Shown here: positions 1 through 9,813 of the stretch, piece after piece
Layout of the letters: each line of letters opens with the position of its first letter
How positions within the stretch are numbered: the stretch's first letter is position 1
NCBI GenBank assembly: GCA_027578815.1
Contig: JANBTH010000156.1
Location: 1-29,821 of the forward strand
Length of the DNA: 29,821 bases
Reading direction: 5' to 3'
Origin: Coemansia sp. RSA 1804
Lineage: Eukaryota; Kickxellomycota; Kickxellomycetes; Kickxellales; Kickxellaceae
Program-made: the position numbers and the translations under genes
The notes under the pieces: generated by a model
What the model saw: the letters and a program-made list of their open reading frames with translations, nothing else
The model's database searches: none
What the model was told of the DNA's origin: nothing

Positions 1-794
1 AGCGGCTGGGCCAGGCCCGTGACGGCATGGCTGGCACCGAGGCATTTGCCTGGCGCGTACACATGGGTATGGCCAAGGCAGCGCTGGAGCTCATGGCGCT
101 AGGAGGAGGAGGAGGAGAAGAAGAAGAAGAAGAAGCGAATGACGAACAACAGCACAATCACAGCCTGGCAGAGGCAATCGAGTCCCTTGACAGCGCGCTG
201 GAGGCAATGAGGCACGACCCGGCAATGGAGGAAGATGCGGCAGCGGCTGGCGAGTCTTTGGGTGCCGTTGATCTGGTTCTTTCGCTTGCTGACAGCCGTC
301 GACTGGCGCCAGAGCTGAACGCGAGACTCGTTGCGTGGGGCGAATCCAAGCTGCGTGGCATGCTTGAGGACCCAGGGCTGTCGGCTACAGACACGTCGTC
401 AGACATACGCTACCTGCTTGCACGTGCGCTATGGCTCCAGGCCTCTGCGCTCCTTGACGCGCAAGATGAGGGTGAAGACGAAGACGAAGACGAAGACAAT
501 GAAGAGAAGGATGATGAAGGAAATGAGAAGATTGCCGATCTTCTGCGCAGCGCCAGCAAGCTGCTGGGGGACGCTAGCACAAGCGAGGCGCTTCTCTTGC
601 GCGGCGAGGTTCTTCTCAACTTGGGCAATGTGCAGGACGCCAACGACGCGCAGGAGCAGCTCTACGAGCAGGCAATCGGCACATTCAAGCGCGCCCAGCA
701 AATCGGCCAGATCCCCGACAGCTTTGTCCAGCTTATAAATGACTTTGACAACGGCACCAGCGCCGATGAAGAAGAAGACGGTGAAGACAGCTAG
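1..794 (+). CDS. ETT1: Ett1/Nro1-family protein, 3' part (5' truncated by window edge)
   Basis: The reading frame is open from base 3 to the stop at 792-794, so the true start lies left of the window; the ATG at 27 is internal or unproven. The visible part is a helical, acidic protein with two Glu/Asp tracts encoded by GAG/GAA/GAC runs (about 100-136 and 466-500). Its end matches the C-terminal signature of the Nro1/Ett1 family: LLRSASKLLG, then GEVLLNLGNV, then QEQLYEQAI. Family knowledge: Ett1 of budding yeast supports translation termination, and Nro1 of fission yeast binds the hydroxylase Ofd1 with TPR-like helices. The acidic tail (EEEDGED) fits a nuclear or cytosolic soluble protein. 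It converges on ATG18 with 72 bp between the stops. The assignment rests mainly on the last 80 residues. A generic TPR protein is the alternative. Confidence 0.72.
   Translation, partial: RLGQARDGMAGTEAFAWRVHMGMAKAALELMALGGGGGEEEEEEANDEQQHNHSLAEAIESLDSALEAMRHDPAMEEDAAAAGESLGAVDLVLSLADSRRLAPELNARLVAWGESKLRGMLEDPGLSATDTSSDIRYLLARALWLQASALLDAQDEGEDEDEDEDNEEKDDEGNEKIADLLRSASKLLGDASTSEALLLRGEVLLNLGNVQDANDAQEQLYEQAIGTFKRAQQIGQIPDSFVQLINDFDNGTSADEEEDGEDS
100..136 (+). repeat. GAG/GAA trinucleotide tract coding poly-Glu
   Basis: A run of GGA/GAG units passes into GAA units inside the ETT1 frame and gives Gly then Glu repeats. A second acidic-codon run (GAC/GAA) lies at about 466-500. Such tracts are prone to length change by slippage but stay in frame here. 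Confidence 0.8.
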
Positions 795-866
795 CGCACG
801 CAGTAGTCTTGCAGCTAAAAGAAACAGGGGAATTTTATAAATAAATAACTAGGTAGAAAGAGCCCA

Positions 867-2436
867 TCAGCTGGCATAGGCGCCCAGCTCCTCGGCGCTG
901 TCCAGAAGACAGTCCTGCTTCAGCAACACGCACTCGCCGCCCTTGTCCAGATCGATGCTGTACTGGTAAAAGTAGCCGTCGGATGTGACAACCATGATCT
1001 GCGGCGATGAGCTGGACATGGCAGCAACGCTCTGGATGTTGGTCTTTGGCAGCTTGAGGAACGCAAAGTCCCGCGACGGCTCCCACATCTCCGACAGCAT
1101 GTCGGGCATGAGCTGCGCCGCCCTGCCAACAAGCTTGCTGTTGACGATGCCCTTCCACGACGCGCGCCGCAGCATGCCCTCGAAAGGCGCCTGGCCGCGC
1201 GACCCCGCCGCCCGCCCGCTCACGCTGCCGTTACCGTTTCCGTTGGCGCGTACTGGCGACGTCTGCCGCTGCTGCTGCTGTGCGCGACCACTGTGCCGGC
1301 CAACCGAGCCGCCGACGGGTCCCGCTCCCGCCATCGCGTCGGCGCCGTTCATAGAGTCCGCGTCGCTGGATGAGGCAACGGAGCTGGCAAACGAGTCGGA
1401 CGGATGCAGCGAAGACGACGCACCGGGTCTGGCGCGTCTGTTGCGGCCGTCGGCAATGCGGAAGATGTGCACGGTGTCGGTGTCTGACGATACCAGCAGC
1501 AGGGTGGATGTAGCGTTGAAGGTGATGGAATGGATCTTGGCCGGATACGAGCCACGGCGGAACTGCGCAATCTTCTGGGCTCCGGGGAGTGCAAATACGC
1601 GGATGACAGTGCCCTTGTCGCTGGCGGTGGCCACCATTGTCCCGTCGCGGTTGATGGCCACGCACGACACCGGGCTTTTATGCGCCTGGATGATGTTGAT
1701 GGGCTCGCAGGCATTGGCATCAAACACCATGACGTCCGAGGTCACGGGAATATCCAGCGGCAGACCACCACCACCGCCACCGTTGCCGCTACCACCGCTG
1801 CCCTGCCTCTGCGGCGCCGCCGAGCTGACTGACGCCGGCGTAGGATACGCGATGAAGCAGTTCTCGCTGCTCGGCGACATTGCGCATATGGCGGCCGGGT
1901 TGGGCGGGGTCTCCAGCGTGTGCAGTAGCTTCATGTTACTGATATCGTACACGTATATCTGCTCCTCCAGCACGGCCACCAACCGCCGCCGGTTGAGCTT
2001 GACAGCCAGAATCGTCGTAGGGAATGTCAGCTCGCATATGATGGACTGTCGCTTTGTGTTGATTATCTGCAATCGCCGCGGCGACAACGACGGCTGGTCG
2101 CCTGACCCAACCAGCGCCACAAGCGACGTGCAGAACAGCATCTCCACGATTCCTATCCCGCCCTCCGACCGCGCATAGCACTTTCCAAACGGCTCGCAGT
2201 TGTATATCTTGTATCCATTCTTTGTGCCCACCGAAAGACAGCTACACGAAACAAAAAAGCAGAGAAAATAAAGTGGAGTGAGCAAATTAGAAATCGTCCA
2301 TTTCAGCAGGCATTGTACGAGGCCTTTCTCCCCCCTTTTCTCTTTCAGCTGTGCAATACTCGCAGTTACGTTACCTGTAGTCCTGGTTAAAGTTTATAAA
2401 CAGCAGGTCGCCTTCGGCCCGGGCGCTTAGGTTCAT
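867..2436 (-). CDS. ATG18: Atg18, PROPPIN beta-propeller for autophagy (two exons)
   Basis: Exons are 2436-2375 and 2241-867, joined across a 133-nt GT-AG intron to give 478 residues. The join restores the family start NFNQDYSCLSVGTKNGYK; the 20-codon first exon is easily missed. Other hallmarks are EMLFCTSLVALVGSGDQP (about 54-71), QIYVYDISNMKLLHTLET (115-132) and the phosphoinositide-binding FRRG at 248-251. Family knowledge: Atg18 is a seven-bladed WD-like propeller that binds PI3P and PI(3,5)P2 and works with Atg2 at the phagophore and vacuole. A Ser/Gly insert (158-181) and a Ser/Gln-rich disordered stretch after FRIADG (from about 285) fall in loops; the latter corresponds to the membrane-touching 6CD loop. 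The last blade ends at DSAEELGAYAS. The start was chosen because the splice gives an exact family match. Confidence 0.95.
2242..2374 (-). other. ATG18 intron
   Basis: On the minus strand it begins GTAACG and ends TTTCGTGTAG, with a T-rich stretch before the acceptor. It interrupts a Ser codon (AG|C) between NQDY and CLSV. Removal joins two frames that are otherwise out of phase and yields the conserved N-terminus. Confidence 0.9.
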
Positions 2437-2921
2437 CTTTAGGAATTGCTGACGGATGCAAGCGGCGGCAAAAGTGCAGGACTCAAATTATCAAGAGGAA
2501 AACAGAGAAAGAAAAGTGGAATTAGAAACAGGGAGCGTAGCAAATAAAAGAAGCAAAAAACAAAACAAAATACAGAGGCAAAGAGAGAGAGATAAAAAGG
2601 GGGAGTTCAACAGAAAGAGAGAGAGAAAGAGAAAGTAGAGTGGATGGGATGACGGATGAGTAGAGAGGAGAAAAAGGAAACATAAAGAAAAACGAACGCT
2701 GCTATATTATTTTTTGGTTTACCCAGAGAAAAAAAGCTGGAAAAAAAGGTTGAGGGGAGCACGTGCTTGGCAACACGGACCAGGCGGGCAGTAAGCAACA
2801 GCCAAACAGTGCCATTTAATGCGACAAGCAAACTCAGCAGTGCTCTGTGCTCTTCTTCCTCCTTTTGCTGTATGCGAAATGCGCATCCACAGCCCGATGC
2901 GTTCTGCTGGGAGCGCAAGTA
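2437..2921. other. Intergenic: ATG18 upstream region and HEN1 3' flank
   Basis: About 485 bp. The part from 2480 to 2700 is strongly purine-rich on the plus strand (AGAGA/GAAA runs), that is pyrimidine-rich in the direction of ATG18 transcription's template complement. Short open frames here are low-complexity Lys/Arg/Glu and are not believed. No other gene is seen. Confidence 0.6.
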
Positions 2922-3971
2922 TCATTCTGCGCCGGAATGCGCGCTTTGCTCCGGCTGCTGCGCATCGGTTGCAAACGAGTAGCATGCGACGTCCTTCGCC
3001 GCCTTGCTTCTGCTTCTGCGGAGGGCGCTTGTTGTGTGCGCAGAGTTGGCCTGGAGCCATGCTTCGAGTGCGGCGCGCTGGCGGAACTGCTGCTTGATGG
3101 CCTGGTCCGCCCACAGGCCGTCCGCCTGAAACAGACCCTTTGCGTCGGCGGCAGTTGCAGCTGCGGCGGTAACAAGCCCAAGCAGCGCTGCATGTGTCGG
3201 ATATTCAATGGCGTGGAGCAGCACCGGCGGCGTAGACGATACCAGACCACCGTTGGCCACGTCAGAATCGGCAACTGCATCTCCGATGCGCTCAAAGACA
3301 GCCATCTGCGTGCACCCACCACAGCTGACAAAGTCAGCGCCCGCGTTGCGCATCTTCACGCCAATGGGCAGCAGCTCAACCGCGTAGCCAAAGCGCGCGG
3401 CGGCGGCGGTTGCCCAGGCCTCAAACTGCGCGCGCGTCCACTCGAACTTGTGGTCGGCGTCGCGGAGTTTCGCGTCAGGCTTGCCGTAGTTGAGCGGCGC
3501 AAAGTTGGCGTTGAACTCTGTGTTTGGCGTGGTGAAGACGGCTAAGCGCGGACGGTAGACGCCCAGGATTGCGTTAGTCAGCGCCGGCACGCCCAAGGCC
3601 TCGTCCACATGCTCCAGAACCTCCGAACACACCACGGCATCCGCGTCAACGCTCTCGATGCGCCGTGTGCCGTCGCCGTGGTACAGCTCGATGCAGAGAC
3701 CCACGCTTCGTGTCTCCCGGTAGTCGTGCACATCGGGCACAAGGCGGTCGCGCGCTGCGTCCAGAGAGTCCTTGCGCACATCCACGCCATATAGCCGCGT
3801 TATCGGCGCCCGTCCGTCTGACGCCGTCGCTGCCTCTGACACCAGAAACGAAAGTATGTTTCCTTCGCCGCACCCGACCTCCAGAACGCTCTCTGCTCCG
3901 TAGTCCCGCAGCACCCGCGCGATACAGATGCGCCGCTGCTCCCACATCGGCGGGAAGAAGTACGGCGCCAT
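2922..3971 (-). CDS. HEN1: HEN1-type small-RNA 2'-O-methyltransferase
   Basis: 349 residues from the ATG at 3971. The same frame stays open back to 4148, but the family domain starts with FFPPMWEQRR at once after this Met. Motifs: SAM-binding VLEVGCGEGN (29-38); VD of the second SAM strand (63-64); the metal set E117-x-x-E120-H121 in SEVLEH and H174 in DADHKFEWTR; TTPNTEFN (147-154). These match the Mg-dependent active site of plant HEN1, animal HENMT1 and bacterial Hen1, which methylate the 2'-OH of the 3' nucleotide of small RNAs and protect them from tailing and decay. There is no double-stranded-RNA-binding or La-type N-terminal region, so it resembles the short animal/bacterial form and not the plant one. 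The Ala/Arg/Gln-rich C-terminal 110 residues are of unknown role. It is divergent from BUR1. Confidence 0.9.
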   Translation of the reverse strand: MAPYFFPPMWEQRRICIARVLRDYGAESVLEVGCGEGNILSFLVSEAATASDGRAPITRLYGVDVRKDSLDAARDRLVPDVHDYRETRSVGLCIELYHGDGTRRIESVDADAVVCSEVLEHVDEALGVPALTNAILGVYRPRLAVFTTPNTEFNANFAPLNYGKPDAKLRDADHKFEWTRAQFEAWATAAAARFGYAVELLPIGVKMRNAGADFVSCGGCTQMAVFERIGDAVADSDVANGGLVSSTPPVLLHAIEYPTHAALLGLVTAAAATAADAKGLFQADGLWADQAIKQQFRQRAALEAWLQANSAHTTSALRRSRSKAAKDVACYSFATDAQQPEQSAHSGAE

Positions 3972-4802
3972 GGTGAGCGAGCGGACCGCTGCTGTTGTGT
4001 CTGGCTGGCAAAGCTGTGAGATGCCGATGAAAATACCTTCGCCTCGAAAAAATATATATGTTACAGGTCTGCAGTAGCAAGCAGCAAGGGCGAGAGATAT
4101 GAAAAAGAAAGTAATAGCAGGGAAAAAAGGACGCCTGTTCCTATGCACTACATTTTTCTATTCATCTTTGATGACAAGCACTGTGAAGAGGCAAAGAGGG
4201 GAAAAAAGCAAAGCTTCGTCGTTGTAAGGGCTTGTCCAAAAGTCAGACGCAAAAGACACAAAGCAAGCCGGATTGTGTTAACAACCGGAAGCCTGGCCGC
4301 AGTTAGCGTTTATGAAATGCTGTGTGCAAAACCTTTTTTTTGCTAGCTTTACTGCTGGAGGAAAATGAAACTCCAGCCTTTTTTTCATCCTCCTCTTTCT
4401 TTTCTCTTTTCCCCCTTTTTCTAGTCTGAATTGCGTCTGCTCTTTTCCCGCCCATTCCTTCTTTATATTTCTATTCTTGCTGCTGCTGTCCTGTTGTATA
4501 TTATCCTCCTTTTCCCTCTGTGTTTGTCAATTGGCAAAGGCTTGTCTTGTCGAGTGTAAAGCGCCTTTCTTGCCACCTTGCCTTGTACAGCTCAGCAGCT
4601 CAGTATAATACCACTCTTCGTTTATATTGGGTATTTGCCTCCATCAGATAAAGTCTGTCTGCTCTTTTTCCTTTCCCCACACACATACACATTATTTTAC
4701 TACTACATACCTATTTTTGCATAGCTACAGCCTCCAATATCACTATCAATTTCAACTTTGACCTCTGTCCACTCAAACATAACAGCAACAAAAGACATTC
4801 GC
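3972..4802. promoter_or_regulatory. Divergent promoter region between HEN1 and BUR1
   Basis: 831 bp between the two start codons. The half next to BUR1 (about 4370-4700) is markedly pyrimidine-rich on the plus strand (TTTTTC, CCCCTTTTTC, CTCTTTTTCC), the usual look of fungal promoters and 5' leaders. AT-rich steps such as ATATATA at about 4051 lie toward HEN1. No individual factor site can be assigned. No gene was recognised. Confidence 0.5.
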
Positions 4803-6524
4803 ATGAGCAACGACAGACCGACCGTTCCTTCGGTCTCGTCCGCACAGATGGCCAGCACAACCCTCGAAAGCGGACACCGACGTAATCTCTCCGCCTTCGG
4901 AACACGCGCCCAGGCTTCTATATCTCGGCCAGACATGCTCCACGGTGCCACAAACGGCAGCAACGGCAATGGCAATGCCTCGCAGCAAGTACCCGTCAGT
5001 CCATCCTCGTGCAGCAGCAGTCACCCGGCAAACTCGCCCCAAGCATTGCGCCGTGACGGCAAAAAGTTTATTGGGTGCTCTCCCTTTGAGGACTACGAAT
5101 TGACAACCAAGCTGGGCGAGGGCACGTTTGGAGAAGTGCACAAGGCCGTGCACAAGGCAACTGGCGCGACTGTTGCGCTGAAACGGGTTCTGATGCACAA
5201 TGAGAAGGAGGGTCTGCCTATCACTGCCATCCGCGAGATAAAGCTGCTCAAGTCGCTTAACCATCCGAATGTTGTGCCGCTGTCGGATATGCTTGTCAAG
5301 CACGAGGCACATGTGTCTGGCGCTTCGCCATCGGTGTACATGGTGTTCCCGTATATGGAGCATGATCTGACGGGGTTACTGGAGAACCCAAAGATCCACT
5401 TGCGCCCCGAGCACATCAAGCTGTATCTCCGTCAACTACTGGAGGGAACGGCGTATCTGCACGCAAGCCGGGTGATGCATCGCGACATGAAGGCAAGCAA
5501 CCTGCTAATCAACAACGAGGGCCAGCTGTTTATTGCCGACTTTGGGCTGGCGCGGACGTTCATTCCAGGCGACAACAAGGATATGACCAAGTGTGTGGTG
5601 ACCAGATGGTACCGGCCGCCGGAGCTGCTTCTTGGAGAGCGCAAGTACACAACGGCCATCGACATGTGGGGCGTTGGGTGCATTCTTGCCGAGATGTTGG
5701 TGGGCAAGCCAGTGTTCCAGGGCAGCACGGATCTCAACCAGATCGAGCAGATCATGCGTGTGTGCGGATCGCCCAACGATGTTCTGTGGCCCGGATGGCG
5801 TGACCTGCCTGACTGCAAGCAGGTTGAGGACTTTAACTTTTATCCGCGTCGCGTGCGTGACGAGTTCATGAGGTTTGGCGAGGAGGCCGTCGATCTTCTG
5901 GACCAGCTTCTGCAGCTTGACCCACGACGCCGCCCTGACGCTGCCACAGCTCTGAAACACAAACTGTTCTACACTTCGCCATTTCCATCACGGCCTGAGG
6001 ATATGCCCAAGTTCGAGCACTCGCATGAGCTTGATCGTCGCAAGAGCAGACATCAGCAGCGGGCTCAGAAACAGCAGCAACAACAGCAGCAGCCACCACA
6101 TGCTCCTATGCACAACCAGGAGTTCCAGAGCTCGCGGCCGGGCCAGAACCACCACGCATCTTCAAGCATCAATGGATACGACAGACACAGCGGCGATCAT
6201 TATTACCAGCCGCCGCTGCCACTACCGCCGCCCCAGCAACAACACAATCACCAGCAGTCGTACAGCAACCAGCACCAATCACAGTACTCGCCTGTCCACC
6301 GCCGCGACAGCAGCAGACCACGCTACTCGCGGCGCGACGGGTCCTACGACGATCGGTCGAGGAGGAACAACGACAGGTATGCCAACGAGCCGCGGTATGG
6401 AGATGGTGGAGATGGGCGGCGTGGCACACCATCTACTGGACGCAACAATGGCTACCACCCGTATCAGCGAAACAATAATAATGGCAACCGCTATGGTGGC
6501 AATGGCGAGTCCGGATGGAGGTGA
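4803..6524 (+). CDS. BUR1: Bur1/Cdk9-type cyclin-dependent kinase
   Basis: 573 residues from the first ATG in frame. A Ser/Asn-rich head of about 95 residues precedes a kinase domain (98-390): GEGTFG (105-110), ATP-anchoring K127, cyclin-contact helix PITAIRE (139-145), HRD (226-228), DFG (246-248), and T-loop VVTRWYRPPE with T267 as the activating phosphothreonine. Bur1/Cdk9 features are VLMHNEKEG, SVYMVFPYMEHDL, IDMWGVGCILAEM and the post-kinase FEHSHELDRR. The PITAIRE spelling is that of Cdk12, so I weighed Ctk1/Cdk12; the C-lobe and tail favour Bur1/Cdk9. Family knowledge: these kinases phosphorylate Pol II and Spt5 to release elongation. The tail (410-573) is Gln/Pro/Arg/Gly/Asn-rich and probably disordered. 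No intron is needed. Confidence 0.9.
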   Translation: MSNDRPTVPSVSSAQMASTTLESGHRRNLSAFGTRAQASISRPDMLHGATNGSNGNGNASQQVPVSPSSCSSSHPANSPQALRRDGKKFIGCSPFEDYELTTKLGEGTFGEVHKAVHKATGATVALKRVLMHNEKEGLPITAIREIKLLKSLNHPNVVPLSDMLVKHEAHVSGASPSVYMVFPYMEHDLTGLLENPKIHLRPEHIKLYLRQLLEGTAYLHASRVMHRDMKASNLLINNEGQLFIADFGLARTFIPGDNKDMTKCVVTRWYRPPELLLGERKYTTAIDMWGVGCILAEMLVGKPVFQGSTDLNQIEQIMRVCGSPNDVLWPGWRDLPDCKQVEDFNFYPRRVRDEFMRFGEEAVDLLDQLLQLDPRRRPDAATALKHKLFYTSPFPSRPEDMPKFEHSHELDRRKSRHQQRAQKQQQQQQQPPHAPMHNQEFQSSRPGQNHHASSSINGYDRHSGDHYYQPPLPLPPPQQQHNHQQSYSNQHQSQYSPVHRRDSSRPRYSRRDGSYDDRSRRNNDRYANEPRYGDGGDGRRGTPSTGRNNGYHPYQRNNNNGNRYGGNGESGWR

Positions 6525-6979
6525 TCAGTAAAATTGTCAACAAGATGCAGTACCGCTTTCCTTTCACTTAATAACATTCTTTTTGTGTGCAAGTCGCTTT
6601 GGGTGCATGTTGCTAGACAACAGACAGAAAACAGTTGGCTCTCCAGGAGAATTTTAACAACTGGGGAAGAGGCAAGAAATATAGGAAAATTTTCCGTTGA
6701 AAAAGCCCATCAAATCTGGGAATGCAAAAATAGGAAAAAAATAATTGACTTGATTTTTATCAATTTCGATATTTTCCTTTATTGTTTACCTTTTTCCCTT
6801 CTCTCTCTGAATAGCAAAAGCCGTGGAATTTCTTTGGTAAATCGACTGTTTCTCTTTTCTTCTCTTCTCTTCCCACACTGCAAAACCAGTTTCCTTGTTG
6901 TTTTTTCTCTTTCCTTCCTGAAAAAGAGCAATCTGACCAAGCTAGCCCGCAGCAAACAGTAGCATTAGCAAGAGCAATA
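6525..6979. promoter_or_regulatory. Intergenic: BUR1 3' flank and PRS promoter
   Basis: 455 bp. From about 6770 to 6930 the plus strand is rich in C/T runs (TTTTTCCCTTCTCTCTC, TCTCTTTTCTTCTCTTC), as upstream of BUR1. An open frame through it codes low-complexity hydrophobic sequence with no ATG-initiated conserved protein, and is rejected as a gene. Confidence 0.5.
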
Positions 6980-9455
6980 ATGTCGGACGTCAGCGCACTC
7001 GTGTCGAAGCTTTCATCGCTTGGTTTGAACCAACAGGCAGTTGAACACGCCGCAGTGGATACAATTAACCAGTGGGCAGAAGCGCTCGCGAGCACCAGCG
7101 GAGTGCCGGCAAAGTACCAGCTAACCAAGACGCTTATTTTCAAGCCCAAGCAGCCAAAGTCCGAGCCCATTGCTCCGGTCCTGGTTGTTGCTAGAAGTGA
7201 CTCGACCACCAACGCAAAGGCTATTGGGACGCAGCTCAAGCTTAAGGATCTTCGGTTTGCTAATGACGATGTGCTGAGCGCCATCTTTAAAACTCAGAAG
7301 GGGTCTGGTAAGCAACCTTTTCTTTTCATCATCGTCTTGTGTTGTTGTGGAGTGGTTAGAAGAGTAAAGAGAGGAGGAAGGATAATGTGTGAGATGATGT
7401 GGTGACTCACCATCCTCGATTTCTGTGGGTTTGCCCCTTTTGCCCCTCTGTTTACTTTCTTGTTCGGATATGGCTGCTTGTTCTGCATTTTACGTTAGTG
7501 GTGTCCACATGTGTCTGTTTACTGATTTGATCTTGGCGTTTGGAGATCTTTCCACATTGATCTATTCCCGTTACGACACTCTCACCTGCGAGTGCTTACT
7601 TGTAGTTTCGCCATTTGCGCTTGGCAACGTTCCCGAGGAAAACATTGGGCATGTCCGTGTGGTTGTGGACAAGGCGCTGCTGCAGGCCGATGCTGGGCTG
7701 ATTGCGCTGCATCCGCTGCAGAGCGCACACACGGTCTTTATCACCGGCGACACGCTCCAGGCGTTCATCAAATCGGTTAGTGGACTGAGCAGTGTCACGG
7801 AGATGGACTTTTCAGCGGAAGCGGCAGCACCAGCAGCAGCGCCTGCAGAGAAGAAACTGGCAGCACCAGCAAAGGCGGCAGGGGAGAAGAAGACGACCGA
7901 GGAGGCGGTTGGGTCGGCCAAGCTTGGGGTGGAGGTGACCAAGAGCGAGGACTTCTCCAAGTGGTACCAGCAGGTGCTGACGCGGTCGGACATGCTGAGC
8001 TACTACGAAGAGGTGTCGGGTTGCTACATCATCCGGCCATCGGCGTTCTTTGTGTGGGAGCAGATCCAGCAGTTCTTCGACGCCGGGATCCGCGCGCTTG
8101 GCGTAAAGAACTGCTACTTCCCAATGTTTGTGTCGCGCAAGTCGCTTGAGCGCGAGAAGGACCACGTGGAGGGCTTTGCGCCAGAGGTGGCGTGGGTGAC
8201 CAAGGCGGGGTCGTCGGATCTGCCCGAACCGGTGGCGATCCGGCCAACATCAGAGACTGTGATCTACCCGTACTTTGCCAAGTGGATCCGGTCCCACCGT
8301 GATCTGCCGCTGAAGACCAACCAGTGGTGCAGCGTGGTGCGCTGGGAGTTCAAGAACCCGCAGCCGTTCCTGCGTACGCGCGAGTTCCTGTGGCAGGAGG
8401 GCCATTGCGCGCATCTGACCAAGGAGGGCGCGATGACGGAGGTGCGCGATATCCTGACACTGTATCGCCGTGTCTACGAGGAGCTGCTGGCAGTGCCGGT
8501 GATTGAGGGTATCAAGTCGGAGAACGAGAAGTTCGCGGGCGGCGACGCTACCACCACGGTGGAGGGCTTCATCCCAGAGGCCGGGCGCGGAATCCAGGGC
8601 GGCACCTCGCATTACCTGGGCCAGAACTTCTCCAAGATGTTCAATATTGCCGTGGAGGATCCCAAGGCGGTCGGCGACGATAAGCCCAAGATCCACGTGC
8701 ACCAGACGTCGTGGGGCCTGTCGACGCGCACAATCGGTGTGATGGTTATGGTGCACGGCGATGACAAGGGCCTCGTGATGCCGCCGCGCGTAGCCGAGAC
8801 GCAGGTCATCATCATCCCCTGCGGACTCACCGCCGACACCGGCGCCGATCTGCGCGCCAAGATCACCGACGCCTGTCTCGGCGTCGAGGCGCGGCTCAAG
8901 CACGCCGGCGTGCGCGCCGACACCGATCTGCGCGACGGATACACGGCGGGCTTCAAGTTCAACCACTGGGAGATGCGCGGCGTGCCTGTGCGCCTGGAGA
9001 TCGGGCCCAAGGACCTGCAGAAGGGCTCCGTGCTCAGCGTGCGGCGCGACAATGGCGAGAAGGCGAGTCTGGCAATGGAGTCGCTGGAATCGTCGCTGAA
9101 GCTGCTGCTGGTCAACATCCAGGACCAGATGCTTGCCAGGGCACGCGCCACCATGGACAGCCGCACGAAGACCGTGCTCAAGTGGGACGATTTCGTGCCG
9201 GCGCTCAGCAGCAAGTGTCTTGTGCTGATCCCCTGGTGCGAACGCTCCGTCTGTGAGGATCAGATCAAGGAGCGGAGCACTAGAGACGTCAGCGGCGATG
9301 AGCCCGAGGATGAAAAAGCCCCCTCCATGGGCGCAAAGTCCCTGTGTCTGCCGTTCAAGCAACCCACCGAAAACCCTATCGTCCCGGGCGTCACAAAGTG
9401 CGTCCAGTGTGGCCAAGACGCCAAGCGCTATGCGCTGTTTGGTCGCTCTTACTAG
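6980..9455 (+). CDS. PRS: Cytosolic prolyl-tRNA synthetase (two exons)
   Basis: Exons 6980-7307 and 7606-9455 give 725 residues. The splice joins KTQKGS to VSPFALGNV inside the N-terminal domain, which looks like the YbaK/ProX editing-type module of fungal ProRS (1-175). An Ala/Lys-rich linker (about 178-215) leads to the class II core, with SEDFSKWYQQVL, the Pro/ATP-site RPTSETVIYPYF, motif 2 RWEFKNPQPFLRTREFLWQE and motif 3 region TSWGLSTRTIGVMVMVHGD. Then come the anticodon-binding domain and the C-terminal zinc-type domain with Cys at IPWC, SVC and KCVQC. It ends FGRSY; a C-terminal Tyr is typical of archaeal/eukaryotic ProRS. It charges tRNA-Pro with proline. Codons are strongly G/C at third positions. 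The whole gene looks intact. Confidence 0.96.
7308..7605 (+). other. Prolyl-tRNA synthetase intron
   Basis: 298 nt, donor GTAAGC at 7308 and acceptor CTTGTAG ending at 7605, phase 1. Reading through it gives in-frame stops and low-complexity sequence. Removal restores the conserved editing-like domain. Confidence 0.92.
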
Positions 9456-9813
9456 TTTTTTCAGAGTTTAAGTGGTTTTGCGAGAGACAGAATACTTTTA
9501 TAGTCGAGTGATCAGTGTTAGTATTTGATGTAATATTAACCTCTGATGTCTATTATAATATGATACAAGAAATAAGATTCGATATCATGGCTAGATTTTC
9601 AGGATAAAGAAAATGTTAACTGATACAAATAGTGTCAACATTTCGAGTCTCAATAGCTTCCCAGAAAGAATTTTAGCGATGAATATACGATGTTAACATT
9701 TTGATCAAGCACTAACATCTTATGCGTCAGCATAACATTTGATCTGATGATAGATCAGGGTGACCTTTCTATATAAGCAAAGTGGTAACGCACAAGCGAA
9801 TGGGTTGTCTCTT
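9456..9813. other. AT-rich spacer between PRS and the foldback element
   Basis: 358 bp, abruptly AT-rich after the PRS stop. It holds small inverted repeats around 9613-9643 (AATGTTAAC / GTCAACATT) and the degenerate element terminus at 9689-9736 listed separately. There is a TATA-like CTATATAAG at about 9768. No coding sequence is seen. Confidence 0.6.
9689..9736. repeat. Degenerate extra copy of the foldback-element terminus
   Basis: This 48-bp stretch, starting GATGTTAAC and ending GCGTCAGCATAAC, aligns with the right terminus of the neighbouring element (10432-10479, ending ACGTCATCATAAC) at roughly 80 percent by eye, in the same orientation. It suggests an older or nested insertion, or a hotspot. 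Confidence 0.65.

Noticed and set aside
985..2178. Long 397-codon open frame opposite ATG18
   Set aside because: It is the antisense of the GC-rich ATG18 exon; it shows no family features, and the ATG18 match is unambiguous.
2456..2638. Lys/Arg/Glu-rich open frame upstream of ATG18
   Set aside because: Product of a purine-rich promoter stretch; low complexity and no ATG-linked conservation.
3972..4148. N-terminal extension of HEN1
   Set aside because: The frame is open but codes hydrophobic and basic sequence unlike the family, whose domain begins right after the Met at 3971.
6534..6962. 142-codon frame between BUR1 and PRS
   Set aside because: No ATG start, hydrophobic low complexity, lies in a pyrimidine-rich promoter.
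7425..7605. Upstream extension of the second PRS exon as a separate start
   Set aside because: No ATG and no conserved sequence; a proper GT-AG intron joins the exon to the first one and restores the domain.
8250..9416. 388-codon minus-strand open frame over prolyl-tRNA synthetase
   Set aside because: Antisense shadow created by G/C-ending codons of a clearly conserved gene.
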